From Isoetes taiwanensis (Eukaryota > Streptophyta > Lycopodiopsida > Isoetales > Isoetaceae), in assembly GCA_021234155.1 (NCBI GenBank), contig JAJEKV010000400.1, forward strand, positions 1 through 64,000: DNA of 64,000 bases, in the 5' to 3' direction. This document shows, in pieces, positions 1-12,463 of the stretch (position 1 is its first letter; each line of letters begins with the position of its first letter). The notes under the pieces are model-generated. The model saw nothing but the letters and a program-made list of their open reading frames with translations. It had not been told where the DNA came from and ran no database searches. The translations under genes were made by a program, and so were the position numbers.

Positions 1-350
1 ACAGATTTCATGTGTACATTTTTATCTCGCTTTACACGTTAATTAAAATGGACGGAGTAGATCTTCCTGCGGATCATCCCAGCCTTTCATCCTGCCCTTC
101 CTAAAGCCACAAGCTAGCTGCATTTGCAGCATAGCAGAACGAGGAAATCAGCGCTGGACCTTGCGATCGGTCCTCTGATTAGTTAATTTCAGCCTCAGAT
201 CTTATCTCGCAATTCTTTGCATAGGTCTCCGGTGGGAAAAAAATGTCTCTTTCTAACAAAAATCCAATCCTGTGGCCTTTTCTGCCACTCCATGTAATGA
301 AAGGCTGAAAACCCCAGATTATGTGAGGGTTTCGAACCCACTTCTTTGGA
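1..350 (+). other. Upstream flank and probable 5' UTR of the PEAPOD-like gene
   Basis: No coding region is supported here. The segment lies directly before the first ATG of the TIFY gene and should hold its promoter and leader. The GGGTTTCGAACCC palindrome at 327-339 resembles a tRNA T-arm, but no tRNA fold surrounds it. I do not see a confident TATA box. Confidence 0.4.
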
Positions 351-2406
351 ATGGAAGCTCCGGCAGATATGGAGTCTGAAGGCACAGAAAATGACACTAA
401 GAGCTTTGGGGATGGCGTAGGTGGAGACAAGAGTTCTGATGTGGGAGGGAAGAATAGCTGCGAAGATGGTTGTGACGGTAGTTCTTCTGCAAATATTACC
501 AACAGTGGCTCTGAATCTGATGGAGGCCGGGCAGAAGAGGAAAAAACTTGTCAAGAAAGGGAAACGGCCAGAAGTGAGAAGTTGCCTTCGATCAAACCCT
601 TAGAAGAGCTCTCGGAAGCCGACATTATGCAGCTCACTAGGGAAGACTGTCGCAGGTATCTCAAGGAGAAAGGTAGTGTTCTTCCCTTGTTACCACTTCT
701 GGCTGTTTTGGCATTGACGGTCTTTAAATGCAAAATGCACATTTGGCCCATAGAACAACACGTCTGAAGTTTTTGTTTTAATGAAAATAATTAGAGGATA
801 ATTCCTTTTATAGCTGTGCATCTGATAGTAGATGTGGTTAAGTCTCTCTTAAGCATATATAGAGTGCCTTGCAATAACATCTTTTATGATTTTTTTTGTT
901 ACAACTTTGAAACAATGTTCTACAATCTTTAGGCATGCGAAGATTTCGGGTCAAAAGCCCAGGAAACAGAATCCTGCCAAGAAGACAAGTGTGCCAAATC
1001 TATTCCAGATGCTACTAAAGGCATGTCTGCTACTTCTACAGAACCAGCAACAGACAGTCATGTACGTATCCACTTGCACAGCCTTACAGATTGATGCTTC
1101 TAGTTAATCATGCAATTTCTGATACATTTCCTGTTATTCAGCATATTTCAGGTAGGAAAAGATCTTCTGCTATGTTTGAATGGACTTGTTAGGTTCATTG
1201 CCTGCTGTCCAATCAACTCGGTTTGTTGCCCAAAGAAAGCACCTACAGATCATCAGGCTCAACAGAGAGTGGTATTCCTTTCCCAGGCCAGCAAGGCGGG
1301 TTTGGTTCACCCTTCCCAGTTCAATGGGGAATGATGAGAGGCAGTCCAGGTGCTATGCGTCCTTCAGAGAACATTCCAAGGCCTACAATGTATCAACAAC
1401 CACAAGTTCATCCACAGGCACAGGCAATGCAACACTCAATGCATCCTCAATATGTTTCAGAATACAAGTAGGTAGGCTATGGTGGTTCACTTGTAACTAG
1501 GATATGGAGTTTTAAGATGAAATGTCTAATACAATATTCTGTCATGCAGAAATATGGGAGCATTTAATCAAAGAAGGCCAAAAACAGCACAGCTCACCAT
1601 TTTCTATTCAGGCACCGTGAATGTCTATGATGACGTTTCACCTGATAGGGTAATTTTCACCAAACTTCATGCCATAATCATAACAATGAAGTTTTTTCTT
1701 GATCTATATCTTGTGGAATAGGCACAGGCAATTATGCTTCTAGCTGGTGGTGGCAACTTGGAGTTCACAAATAGGAACCTGAATCATCGTCCAAACTTTG
1801 AAATGCAACAATATCCAAGTCATCCAATACTTGCGGGGTCAAGTATACCAAATGGTCATGCCAGGCCTGCAAATGTACCAGTGATGCATTCAAGCAATCC
1901 TCCATTAGTTCCTAACATGGCATTCAACAAATCTATAATGTTCCCAGGAAACCCTGCTGGCTTTAATAGACAGCTGCCATATCCTGGGTGTGTTGGCTCA
2001 ACAACCTGCAAGGTGCCCTCAAACTGGTGATTTTCTTAATTCTCAATAATTCTTATACTCGCACACTAAGTGCAAGAGATACAACTAGCAATTTTGGCTT
2101 ACGCAAAATTTAATGTGATAACTCATATCAGAGCTTCCTCAGGGACGAAAAATATCGATACAACATTTTCTTGCAAAGCGCAAGGAAAGGTGGGTTCTGA
2201 ATCTAATATTTCTCTGTGGTATTACGATTTCGTGTTGGTTAAACAACTACATTTATCTACGCTATCAAGAAAGCAGCATATATTCTTGTTGCAGGATACA
2301 AGCAAGGGAGGCATACAAAAAGATGGGCATTGATAATCCATGTTTTAAAGAGAAGTTTTTGTATACAGGACAGATTTTGACAAGGCAGCCACTCAGTGCT
2401 CACTAA
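351..2406 (+). CDS. PPD-like: PEAPOD-like TIFY family transcription regulator, multi-exon, PPD domain apparently truncated
   Basis: PEAPOD proteins are nuclear TIFY-family co-repressor subunits. In angiosperms they limit meristemoid and leaf growth, bind KIX8/9 through the PPD domain, and recruit NINJA/TOPLESS through TIFY. Likely exons are 351-672, 933-1061, 1193-1467, 1550-1649, 1722-2012, 2134-2189 and 2295-2406 (TAA). Exon 1 has the first half of the PPD domain, with LSEADIMQLTREDCRRYLKE. Exons 4-5 join to give QLTIFYSG and VNVYDDVSPDRAQAIMLLA, the TIFY domain. Exon 6 gives RKISIQHFLAKRKER, the degenerate Jas motif without PY that is usual in PPDs. Splice phases from exon 3 onward agree, and exons 3 and 5 are Gln/Pro/Met/Asn-rich. 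The oddity is the exon 1-2 junction: the expected second half of the PPD domain is absent. Joining 672 to 933 gives GMRR and then a stop, while the open frame of exon 2 needs an unusual donor at 678. This could be a real short isoform, a decayed copy or an assembly gap. Confidence 0.85.
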
Positions 2407-3028
2407 ACACGGGCAGAAGTCTTACCTTGAAATTCTAGTGGTTGAAAACCTCCTTGTGTTGTAAGCATTTTGGAACTTCTATGAGGATTATTTTTTATAG
2501 TCAAGTTGTAAATTCGAGCCAGGGGCAAGAGGCTAATAGTATCATCCTTAAGGATGCAGCATCCTCAATATTTTAGTTCCCCGATGGCAAAGCTGTGTAT
2601 AGATACTTTAATATATTCTAAGCCATTCTCGCCAACTTCTGATTATTTAGTAAATCAGTTTAGCCTTGTAAAGCTTTCTAAAACCCTTTTTGAAGGTTGG
2701 CCCTCAAAAACAAATACCAGAAGTTAATAAATATACTATTTTGGACTACTATTTGTTTTCACAATTTCTCAAAGTGGGCCCAAAGGTCGAACATGGAGGA
2801 TATGGAGGCTTAGAATTATTATACAAATGTGGGCGAATGAGTCAGAGATTGAATTTGAGTTCAAATAGAGAGGGAGAGGAAGGAATAAAGGTTATGGAAG
2901 GGGTTCCGAAAGTGCAGAAGAAGTTGGAAGATTTGAATGCCAATTACACACCTATAAGTGAAAATTGTTGTGCATAAGCAGCTACAGAAGTGAGCTGATA
3001 GTAGTTTGGTTCAAAAAGATGGTTTGGT
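2407..3028. other. 3' UTR and downstream flank, no gene
   Basis: This follows the TIFY stop codon. A 95-codon open frame at 2690-2977 has no recognisable motif and sits where a 3' UTR or intergenic DNA is expected, so I do not call it a gene. AT-rich stretches could carry the polyadenylation site. Confidence 0.4.
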
Positions 3029-3030
3029 TC

Positions 3031-3090
3031 AACAAGGCTTTCATAAGCAGAGAAATTATCAACAAGGCTTTGATAAGCAAAGAAATTATC
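3031..3090 (+). repeat. Two-copy 30-bp tandem duplication
   Basis: Two adjacent 30-bp units, each starting AACAAGGCTTT and ending AGAAATTATC or AAGAAATTATC, differ at two positions. This is a short recent slippage-type duplication in non-coding DNA. Confidence 0.85.
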
Positions 3091-3850
3091 TAAAAGGCTA
3101 AAGGAAGAGCAAGGCATGTCAAATCTGACCTGTCTGGGATCGTGTATCTCCTTTCTGGGTCATTTTCATGATAAGAACTGATAAGTCCCCATGCGCTGCA
3201 AAGAAATGACAGACTTCCACCATCCCTGATTTGACTGCCATGGCCCTTTCTTCCGAATCCATGCCTTCTCTGCCGTCCCTTGCCCATCCTGCACGGTTTC
3301 ACCCCCTGCAATTTAATAAATTTTTGTCCTTTGAACAGTCGTGTGCCTTTGATAATCCACTTTTTTATTTTTATTTTATTTTATTTTTAGAACCTAGGGT
3401 CTCGTTCTGGGTGTCATTTTTTATACAAGTTTTATTCTGGCAACTTTTGGGTGAGATTCCGCTATGGCAGTTCTTGGTGTGGTAGTTTACATCCACAACT
3501 CAGGAAGAGCCATCTTGCAAAATGCCAAAGGAACTCAGATTCCATTAGCGGCAATTTAGGTTTGGCATTAGGCTCGGTTTATGTATAATTGCCAAAAATG
3601 CTGCATGAGTTCCGCTGTGTGGAATCTCATCCTTATACCAGCAATTACGCTTTGAGGATTTTGCATTGCATTGCCTTTGGAAACATGTAGTTTGTATTTT
3701 TTCATAGTAATTCTCTTCCATAGTATTTCTTTAATTCAATTCAATTTAACCTAATTCAAATGTAGCATACCACAATTATGCGGCAAGTTGGTCTATTGGG
3801 GTAAGTGGGTAGCGCCACTACTTGGATTTCGTCACCATCTCACGACATCG
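3091..3850. other. AT-rich non-coding stretch
   Basis: No supported gene. There is a TTTTATTTTATTT-type low-complexity patch at about 3361-3390. Position 3785 onward resembles a weak tRNA-like (SINE) head, but I could not define the A and B boxes. Confidence 0.35.
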
Positions 3851-3853
3851 CAT

Positions 3854-4554
3854 TCAAATTATATCACTTATCTTTAACATGTTGCTTTTGGTTTCTTCTA
3901 AGAGGTTGATGTGGAAGTTCTTTTCGTACGGTTTGTGTTTGTTGATGTCTGATGCCATTTTGAGATTTGGTTTTGATTTGTGTTGTTTGTACCTAGTTGA
4001 TAAGTTTGTTGTTTGTCCTACGTATTTCTTGTTATTCTTATTGCACGTTAGGCAATACATCTTTATCGTAGGTTTTATTTTACCTGCGACATTGTTAGTT
4101 GTGTTAGAGTCTTTGTTTTTTCCTTTTTCTTTAGTTTTAGCTTTGGTGTAAAATAGCATTTGAGATTGGGATCAAAATTGTACTGTGTTATATTTGACAA
4201 TTTAAACATTTTTGAATAGTTCAGCACAGGAAAAATATGAAAGTGAAGTTTGTAAGGCTATTAACTGTCATCACATGGCGGGTCTGGAAAGAGATCAATA
4301 TTTCCAAACAATTCTAAGGCAAGCTTGTCATCAAAAGCATATGTCGCCTTTTCGATGGTCATTGGATTGCTTGTTTTGTGATCTTGGTTGTATAATTTCA
4401 TTCGCATTGTCATCATTTGTTGTCCCGACTGCTTGTTTAGAGATAAACATTCATCTATGGTCAAGTTGTAACCGATGTGCAATATGGAAGCTTGGTAGGT
4501 GGTGATGCCCTCTAAGATGGTTGCAAAGTGTTGTATTCCTTTTTTTTTTGTCAT
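3854..4554 (-). pseudogene. GIY-YIG nuclease-like coding remnant
   Basis: GIY-YIG domains are small single-strand-nicking nucleases found in homing endonucleases, Penelope-like retroelements and large DNA viruses. Read on the minus strand, 4159-3854 encodes KMYCLTCNKNNKKYVGQTT, then a conserved Arg-Tyr-x-x-His (STRYKQH), then a DI..HKPYEKNF segment. This matches the family order of Y-x(10-11)-YVGQT, R-x(3)-H and D...F. The expected C-terminal Glu and Asn part is lost after a stop near 3854. A second minus-strand open frame at 4554-4261 (HIGYNLTIDECL, then KLALELFGNIDLFPDPP) lies just upstream and may belong to the same protein after frame breaks. Its family is unknown to me. No reverse transcriptase is nearby, so the parent element is unassigned. 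Confidence 0.6.
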
Positions 4555-4559
4555 GCTTT

Positions 4560-7500
4560 TGTCATCCTTTCTTTTGTCATGGCCTCGACATTCTTTTTCC
4601 TTAGGACGTGTTTGACAAATCCCGTGAAAAGTATTCTCGTTGATAACGGTATTCGTTATGGTCCTTTCTTTTTATTTTTAGGTTTACCTTGACTAGTTCT
4701 TCGTTGTTTTCTTGCTTGAAGGCCTTCATTTGCTTTTCGGTTTCTTCTTGTGTGAAGCTTTAGAGTTCAAACTGCTTTTACCAACCTTTTTAATTATTTT
4801 GGGCTCGATTCCACAAATGTTTACATGGGCGATCGTGGAGCTGTCTATGCTTTGGTTGTTACGCTAGACGATGATGGCTTTGCCTTTTGTTTTATTGTTG
4901 TTTTTTATGTCTTCATAGTATGTCTTGTAGAACTACAAGTACAGATTTATGTTGGTTTTGGTATTTGTTTAGATCTAGGAGTTAAAGCTTGTTTGGAGTA
5001 CTTACCTGGCTAGCTTGTGGATGTTTCTTCGATGTGTACTTATCGGGCCGCCGCTTTGTCGCTGACCATTGTAATGCATATACATTTGATACAGGGTAAG
5101 TGTATTTGACTTGTTACACCCTTGTAAGTTATGAAAAAGTGGCAAATACCACCATGAAAAATTTCTATAGCACTTTTTCTTGCTTAAGATTTTGCATGAA
5201 ACAAAGGCTATATTTTTAGGGGAAACGACATGTGGCATGCATACCAGTATACCATTGGTGTATAAGACATGTAGATTATGATGAAAGAGGTGAGTATGAT
5301 GGGCTATAGGCAAAGGCAGTGGAAATGGAGTGTATAGAAGTTGAAAGTTTTAGAGAACTGTCGTGGTTTAATGCGTCCAATAAGCTCATTTTGCAGGCAA
5401 CAGTTCCAAAGATATGGATACACTTGGTTTTCATAGTGAACTTGAAATTGATAAAAGAAACATGTGAAGCTTGTTGATCATGAACATGGCAAAAAAATAA
5501 GAAACTAAAACCAAGTGCAATGGTCCAACTTGAAGCAATCTTAAATTGTACAAAGCCATGGGGATTGACATGGCAGGTTTAAGAAATGACTATGGTTATA
5601 AAAATAATGTCATCGGATTTTTTGAATTAGGGTTTCGACCGAGAAGATTGTATAGGGGGGAAGGAAATTGGGACCCCCTTCCGCGCTGGATGGGGAGCTC
5701 TAGAACCCAAGTGGGGCCAGGGGAGCGAGTCCCCGCCATCGGGAAGGGGGATCGGTTTGCTTCCCCTACAACAAGGAAGATGGGAGCCTACACGGATCTT
5801 CAAGATTGCTGTTCATCTTCACCGATTGCTCTTGATTTTTACCTGATAAACGTAAATCACAACCCCTGTTTTCCATTCCGGATTGTAGGGCTGCCACATG
5901 GCAGCACCAGATCCATTCCCGGCGACCCATCTTCCTTGTTGTATAACCATTCGAAGCGGACTTGGCGATCCTAATAAGCAACAACTCTAAGATCGAGGTA
6001 TGAATCAAACCCGCAAGTTGGTACCGGACGGTGGCGAGGGGCGATGACACCGACTATAAAAAAAAGAGTGCCAAACAGAGGTAGGAACATCGCCATTTTT
6101 AGATATGATAGGCTCCTGCATAGAAATGGAGAAAATTCTGTGGTAAATGTAATGTGCAATCAGGCGCAAGCATCAGATCCAATGGCAGTTGCTTAAGGTG
6201 ATGCTACAACGTCTGGATCTAAGCTGGAGCATACATGCAAATCGCGTGTCAAGGATACCAACAAAACTATTCAAGGCATTGGCATTTCAAATCGAGCCCA
6301 ACAGGTCTGTCTATCTTTTATTCTTACATACATATCAGTACACTTTTTCCAGTGCATTTAAGCTGCTTGGTACAATAGATGTGGATATGAGCAAGATACT
6401 TTGAATTCTCCATTGCATTGAAGTAATTTTTTGAATAATAAAGGGGTTTGTACATAGGCTTAAGGATCTAGTTGCTTTAGAGCTTAAATAATTTCGTAAT
6501 TGATTCGGTATCCTTATGATTGGAACAATACAACAGAGTAAGAATAGCATGCAAGCTTTTTTCAGAATGTTGTGAAAGAGGAACTTGTAGATTTCATCAT
6601 TTGTAAGTAGCCAAAAACTTTCCCATTGGGGTACGCATACTAAGAATACATCATCTAGATAATTCTAGATAGATCCTAAGGGTGAAGTGCTTGCTTATAG
6701 TTTTAAGGTAATGTTTAATATCAACAAGATCTGCTTAAGCTGGGCCATGTGCCTGAATAAGCAAATCCAATAATGCACAGTAAGATGCAACTAAGAGACT
6801 TAAACTATAGCATTTGTGTATTTTGTAGCCTAAGTCTTAACACTTACATATTAAGGGGATATCTATTGATTCTGTAACATATGCAGCATATTGAGTTAAA
6901 AAAGTTAGCTGGGTTATCTAGCTAAGAAAAATTACATGTATATTGACATGAACTTCTGAAAGGTACATTTTAATAGATTATTCCAGGTTGTTTCTTGGGT
7001 AATCCTCAGTAGATTTGGGTGCTCTAGTGCTGCATACTAAAAGATCGCTGCTTATGTTGATTGTTTAACCTACTACTTTTGGACTGTAATTATAAAAGTA
7101 GTTGTTCATTTTTACGAAAGGGTTCCCTAGTGTGAAATAAAAGCAAAGTTTCAGGGATTAAGATTCGAATATGGCAGGTTATTCTATGGCCCAGACATGT
7201 ATTTTGTTATTGTGATTTGCCATGTTAAGAAGACTCAGATTCCAACAGGCGTATGTGATATGATTAGTGCCAATTTTTGTTCAAACAGGGCCCTTATGGC
7301 TAATAGTGATTGATCTAGACAATAGTGTACTTTGCACGCTTCGCCATGTGATCATAATAGGATTATTCTTAGCATATAGCTTCTGCTCGATCAAGCTAGA
7401 GACATGATCTACTTGTTCCCAACAGCTGGTGTGACATTTTATCCTTGAGCTGTAAGCAGAGCCTAGACTATGGTTTCATGTTCATGCTGGTTACTGGTCT

Positions 7501-7640
7501 ATATGATTGTGTTTTCAGATTTAGCAGTTTGCTTGAGATAAGTTTCATGCTTTATAATATTGGTCCCATAAGGATGAGTTGTATACATTAGATCCTACTC
7601 TTTCATCTAGTATGCCTACATTATTGCACTAAAATTCGAG
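4560..7640. other. Non-coding, unassigned repeat-like DNA
   Basis: I see no supported gene in this 3 kb. A more GC-rich patch at about 5620-5770 carries a 142-codon open frame (5546-5974) without known motifs. It is flanked by AT-rich sequence and looks like an old repeat fragment. Confidence 0.35.
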
Positions 7641-7756
7641 AGACAATGGGCAGTGTTAGGTCTGTGGTCGTTTTCAAAGACCTTACAAACTCACTAGTGT
7701 TGATAACACTCGTGGCCTCGGTTTCTGCTTATTCTCCCCAGAGAGTTGTGGGCACT

Positions 7757-8823
7757 TGTGACGTTCCAAGTATTTATACGGATAATGATAAATATACCGA
7801 CATCGCCACGCCAAGAAAGATACGCCACCAGGGGGTATTTTAACCTAGGGGGTTGACCTAAAAGGGATTAATTTAGCTATGCTAAATTAATTATTAAAGG
7901 TTAATTACCTATACTTAAGGAAGCATTGTCAAATTAACTCAATTATGATAATTGATTAATTGGGAAGGCGCCACTTGGCCAAATTCGATTGGCCAGCAGG
8001 GGAATGCTAACTTGGGTCATCAAACTCGAACCCTACCCCATTTGACCCCAAAAATCGAACTAGGAGGAGCGTGAGTGCCGAGCGCCAAGTCCGGGCTGGC
8101 CCCAAGTTCCTTTGAAGATGGAGATACCTCATGATAATGGATCCAAAGCAGTAAACTCGGGTTAGTGGATAGACTAGTTTGATATCTCTAGGACTAGCGC
8201 TTCAGTCAGTCTTCTCTGGTTGTCTTTGTTTGGGATTAACTCTTCTTTGATACTTAGGATTATATTTCAATTATGGATTATGCTTTGTTATGTATGGATG
8301 GATGAATCTAGCTATTGTAGTATCTCCGCTAGCCTTTCAAAAGCAGGGATTAAAGGGGGTAGAGACCTCTGGCCTCATGTTCTTAGTATGCTCCTAGTAG
8401 TTTCCTTAACTCCCAACTATTGCGGCCTGTGCATAAGAGACCACCGAGCCGTGGATGCTATGGAATTGCTCCCGCACTGCAGAAGGGACGCATGGTGAAG
8501 TGGGGGGTGGGGTCTTGCCCCGGGGGTTTCACCTAGGCATATCGGGATACCACATCTGGCAAGGCAAGGGGTCCAGAGAAAACCCCTCAGATAACGACTT
8601 TTTGGAGGTGGAAAACCCCTACATACGTAAATAGGAAAAGCCGGTTCAAGCCCCTTCCAGATGTACTTTGGGACTATCCTAATTTTTACATACCCCTACC
8701 CGATCTTGTACTTGAGTTTGTGCTTGTGCACCCTACCCCTATGTACAGAATAAATAAAATTTCAAAATGTTTTCAATTGACATTCCTCGCATCTCGATCT
8801 CGCATTTCCCTGGGGTTCTTACA
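7757..8823 (+). mobile_element. Probable LTR, Ty3/gypsy-like
   Basis: The segment opens TGTGACGTTCC and can be read to a terminal TTCTTACA, giving the TG...CA ends typical of LTRs. It shares TGTGACGTTC at the start and an internal GGGGGTAGAGACC (8355-8367) with the well-bounded solo LTR at 52019-53559, read on the opposite strand. AATAAA signals occur near 8748. No matching 5-bp target duplication is visible (GCACT against TGCAT), so the right end is uncertain and the copy may be truncated or recombined. Confidence 0.45.
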
Positions 8824-10014
8824 TGCATGCGACATTACAAGGATAATTCTAAGGAGCCTTTGCAAATTATGAACATGTATTTAGGAGCCCTTGCAAAGAC
8901 AATACCGGTAGTAAATGGTTGCATGTTAGGAAGCTACAATGATGTAGTAGTGGTGATTGTATTATGCGAAACATGTCTAAACACATCACAAAGATCATTG
9001 AAAAGCATGTTAAGTTTAAACGTGGGAATTTAAAACATTGGGGCATTTACTGGAAGAATTTAAAATATTGAAGCCATATGCATGGATGGGTTGATGCATT
9101 GCAATGCCATTAAAGGAATTCCAACAACATCAATCCTTGTAATTAACTCATCTTTCTAACATGACTTCCTCTCCGTATACATGGTCCGGGGATAAATATG
9201 GAATAAACTTTTCGTAAAATTATCGCCAAGAAGCAAAGGGCAAAAGTTTAGTTTGGTTCCCGAACTCCTCCAATAATTTGTTGAGGCTCCTTACCCGTCA
9301 TTAAAAGTATCTTATCGTGATAACCAATTTGATGTTCTCCCATGCATAGAGCCAAATTGACGTTCTCCGCGCATGATGTTTGACGTTCTCTCCTTGCATA
9401 GAGCCAAATTCTCATGTAGCAACTCCCCGAAGAGAGAGTAAGCCCGGAACAACAAATCCGAGCTCCAAATAAGGCAAGTAAAGGGCTGACAAAGATCGAG
9501 AAAGGAAACCATAAACCAATAAGAAAAAAAGGATCCAACTCTAGATTGTATAATATACAAGAAGCTATTATAAAATATGCAGCCTATCTAATGGAGTATT
9601 GGGCGCTATTTAATGGAGTATTGGGCACATACCACGCTTTAAGGTGAAAATGGCATCTTCCTTCTCTAACATCTCCTGGAGTTCGTTTATACAATGGACT
9701 GAGTCCGCGAAGGGACGATCGGTACCTCCCGAAAGCAAGACTATGGTCAACACTATGGGGAGTATCGTGGACGGGATGATGATTACCGGCGTAGGGGGGA
9801 ACCCGTGGAAGAAGGAGAGCCCCAACGATTCAACTAAAGGCTTGGAAATAGTCAATATTCTCCCGTGAGCTTGCTTTTGAAAGAGCATCTACAACAAACT
9901 CTCCGTCGTCATTACTGGGATTACCTGGGATATGACGGGCACGAGCGCTTTTGCCGACGCGAAATGATCACTTATGGCAGATCTTTTATGCTAAGAGACC
10001 TCTTCAATTTCCCT
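8824..10014. other. Non-coding with short local duplications
   Basis: No supported gene. Local duplications include CATAGAGCCAAATT twice near 9340-9415 and TTTAATGGAGTATTGGGC-type units near 9590-9628. A 92-codon minus frame and a 74-codon plus frame overlap at 9610-9888 and have no recognisable motif. Confidence 0.35.
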
Positions 10015-10360
10015 TGTTATTAGTCCCACGTTAGACTACTGTGCATGGGCTCACTACAAAGTAGTCGTGGCGCACGACTGAGAGCATCCGCTACTCCATC
10101 CTCAGACCCTTCGCCAAAAGCCCTAAGCCCTGATCTCTCGGGTTTTTCTTTTATGGCTAAGCATGTGTTGACTAAAAAATTGTCCAATGTATAATCACTA
10201 CTTTTGTATTTGTACGACCTTAAGTTTTGTTAAAACACACCTCCAATGTAACTACCACTCGACTTATAAATAAAGTTCTTTTCCTTAATTCTCTTGTATT
10301 ATCTTTATTATTGTTTCCTAGTACCTGCTCAAAATGATCTTCATTGTGACACTTGGTCTC
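10015..10360 (+). mobile_element. Possible downstream part of a Ty3/gypsy LTR with primer-binding-like site
   Basis: The segment precedes gag-like sequence. It carries an AATAAA signal at 10268-10273 and ends in TGTGACA. This is followed by TTGGTCTCACAA, which partly matches the initiator-Met primer-binding sequence of plant LTR retrotransposons. The 5' limit is unclear, so this is an inference from order and weak motif similarity. Confidence 0.3.
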
Positions 10361-10389
10361 ACAATCATTTCTTTATACCTTCTTTCGCT

Positions 10390-11850
10390 CAAATAGGCCC
10401 GGTGCGAAACGAACGCCTCATGGCGCATTACACCCTCAATGCTAGCAGATTAACACCGAAAGCAAGAACTCATGTTGATGAAGCGACAATTAATAGAGCT
10501 ACAGTTTGTGTGTTAAATGCCAACCCACCACAGCATATGCAGGAGGACGGACCGGAGTTACCTCCGTTACCACCAAGTCCACCCCCACAAAGACCACCAG
10601 ACCGAACCAGCCCTCAGACCAAGACAAAGGAGGCACCATTCCAAACGCCGCCGGCTCGCTCTATGGATAGTGCCACATCCTCACAATCAGCCACTTCTCC
10701 GCCTTCGAGTCATCTATATCGCCCGGGTGACCATGCAAAGGCCGGGACAAGGAGTACCGTGAAGATCGGTTGATACTGGCCATTACCAAGATATGGAAAA
10801 ACAAAACCGCTGGGCTTTGATGGGAAATCTAGAGGCGGCCTGAACGCTGAGTCTTGGTTGGACGAGATAAAGGAGTTCAGAAAATCTTATGGGATGACGG
10901 AGAAGGATATTGTGAAAGGTTGCCACCACAAACCTTGGGGGCCTATATTTGGTGAAAGGGTTATGCTAGAGCCAAGCATCTCGACAGAAGTCATGCAAGT
11001 TTAAAAGTTTTGCCAAAGCTTTTAAGTCGACACGCGCCCCCCCGTAACACAAATGCCAACATGATTCGGACTTTTACAAGTTGGAGCAGAAGGGTATGTC
11101 GGGACCTGCACTCCATTATGAATTCATGCGCTTTGAGGTCAGATGTTCCCTGGGTATGAACGGTGAAGAGGGCGGTGGAGGGCTATATTGAAGGGTTGGC
11201 CCCTCAATTAAACGAATGGTTAAGGCCATAGACCAAGTCGATTGGTGAGGCGAAGCTAAGGCATTGAGCCTTGAAGAGGATACTAAGAAACCCAGCACTC
11301 AACGCCCCGCCTCTTACTCCCAATCTGCGCCCAGACACACCTTTACAAGCCCCGCTTCACCAAGTCAGGGGCCTTCTCGAGGAACTCTAACGGGCCGCCA
11401 GAAAGAAAAATCACCTTCAACATGCCGCACAAACCGAACAATGTCATTACTAACGCCAGTTCAAACATCTTACAATCTATTCCCAAAGAGGTCCGAGCAG
11501 CTCCGCAAAGAAAAAGGCATGTTATAAGTGGGTATGCGGCCGGGCACTTCATGCGAAATTGCCCTTATGTCACACTGTGACGCCTTAGCTGGCCATGGCC
11601 GACTTTTTGATTGGGACGATCTCGAGTCTACACCATTTGTCGGCAGGAGGCTCCCGAGTATATTCACTGGTAAGGGCCCCATATCCTTGCGACCATTGAA
11701 ACCGGGAATGCCGAAAAGTCGGCCCTGCCGTTATTTCCATTATACATTAGGGCGGATTTGGGGTCTCAAAATAGCCTCCTATCAGCCATTCTTGGAATAT
11801 TCTTCCGCAATAAGGGGATTGCACATTCATGGCGCCATATGTATTTAATT
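10390..11850 (+). pseudogene. gag: Ty3/gypsy gag remnant
   Basis: Gag forms the virus-like particle of LTR retrotransposons. A Pro-rich N-terminal stretch (10540-10700) leads into a capsid-like segment at about 10815-10920. There the translation GFDGKSRGGLNAESWLDEI followed by YGMTEKD resembles the start of the retrotransposon Gag domain. A CCHC zinc knuckle lies at about 11515-11575: KKACYK in one frame and GHFMRNCP in another, so the CX2CX4HX4C motif is broken by a frameshift. Many stops separate the blocks. The following 11.58-11.85 kb should be the protease region, but I cannot see a D-T/S-G motif. Confidence 0.65.
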
Positions 11851-12463
11851 GTTGGTTGTCGACGTGACCGATGACACACATGGCGCTTCTAAAATGCCAC
11901 TTGCATTATAGCATACCGCAACTCATGACGGTGTCTCTTGGTTTGTCGTGATACTGCCGGTATGCGTCCGCCTTTCTACATTTCAAAATTTGAATGTGTA
12001 GGTTGAAGCTTTGTATCGATCGACTTTCATTTCGAGGTCCGGGTCGCTATGCTTAAGGGATCTTCACTTCATCCTAATACAGGGCTTCCGCCCCTACAAT
12101 TCGGAATTTGAATTTGCTTAATGTATAAAAAGCATGGATTGTAGGAGAATGGACTTTTCGATTTCCATATGCACGTTGTAAAATTTCAAAAACGAGGTTA
12201 GTAACGGACGCTCGGCACACACGGCTTAATTGTGTTGGGGCATAAAAATTGTACACCTTCATTTTCGCTACCGTATGCGTTCCACGCAGATGGAAGTTGC
12301 TTGTTGTCAAATTAAACTTAAACACAAATGAAATTCGGCACTTACGTGGTTTTCTCGAGGAGGGTTTGAAGTGTTTTTTTTAAATAGCATCTTGGTATTA
12401 AATAGTATGTTAAATTCGAATTATATCGATGTTCATTTTCGTGTTAAACTCAAATCATATAGG
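11851..12463. other. Decayed element interior, no readable gene
   Basis: This lies between the gag remnant and the tandem repeat. No domain can be recognised. The phrase TTGTTGTCAAATTAAA at about 12300-12318 recurs beside the palindromic modules further right, which suggests a shared repeat origin. Confidence 0.35.

Noticed and set aside
327-339. tRNA-like T-arm palindrome GGGTTTCGAACCC
   Set aside because: No acceptor stem, D-arm or anticodon arm can be built around it on either strand.
933-1017. GMRR following exon 1 as proof of a complete PPD domain
   Set aside because: Only four residues fit. The frame then loses similarity and hits a stop, so the rest of the domain is not encoded here.
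2690-2977. 95-codon frame downstream of the TIFY gene
   Set aside because: No motif, and placed in probable 3' UTR or intergenic DNA.
8220-8498. 92-codon plus-strand frame
   Set aside because: It lies wholly within the probable LTR and has no motif.
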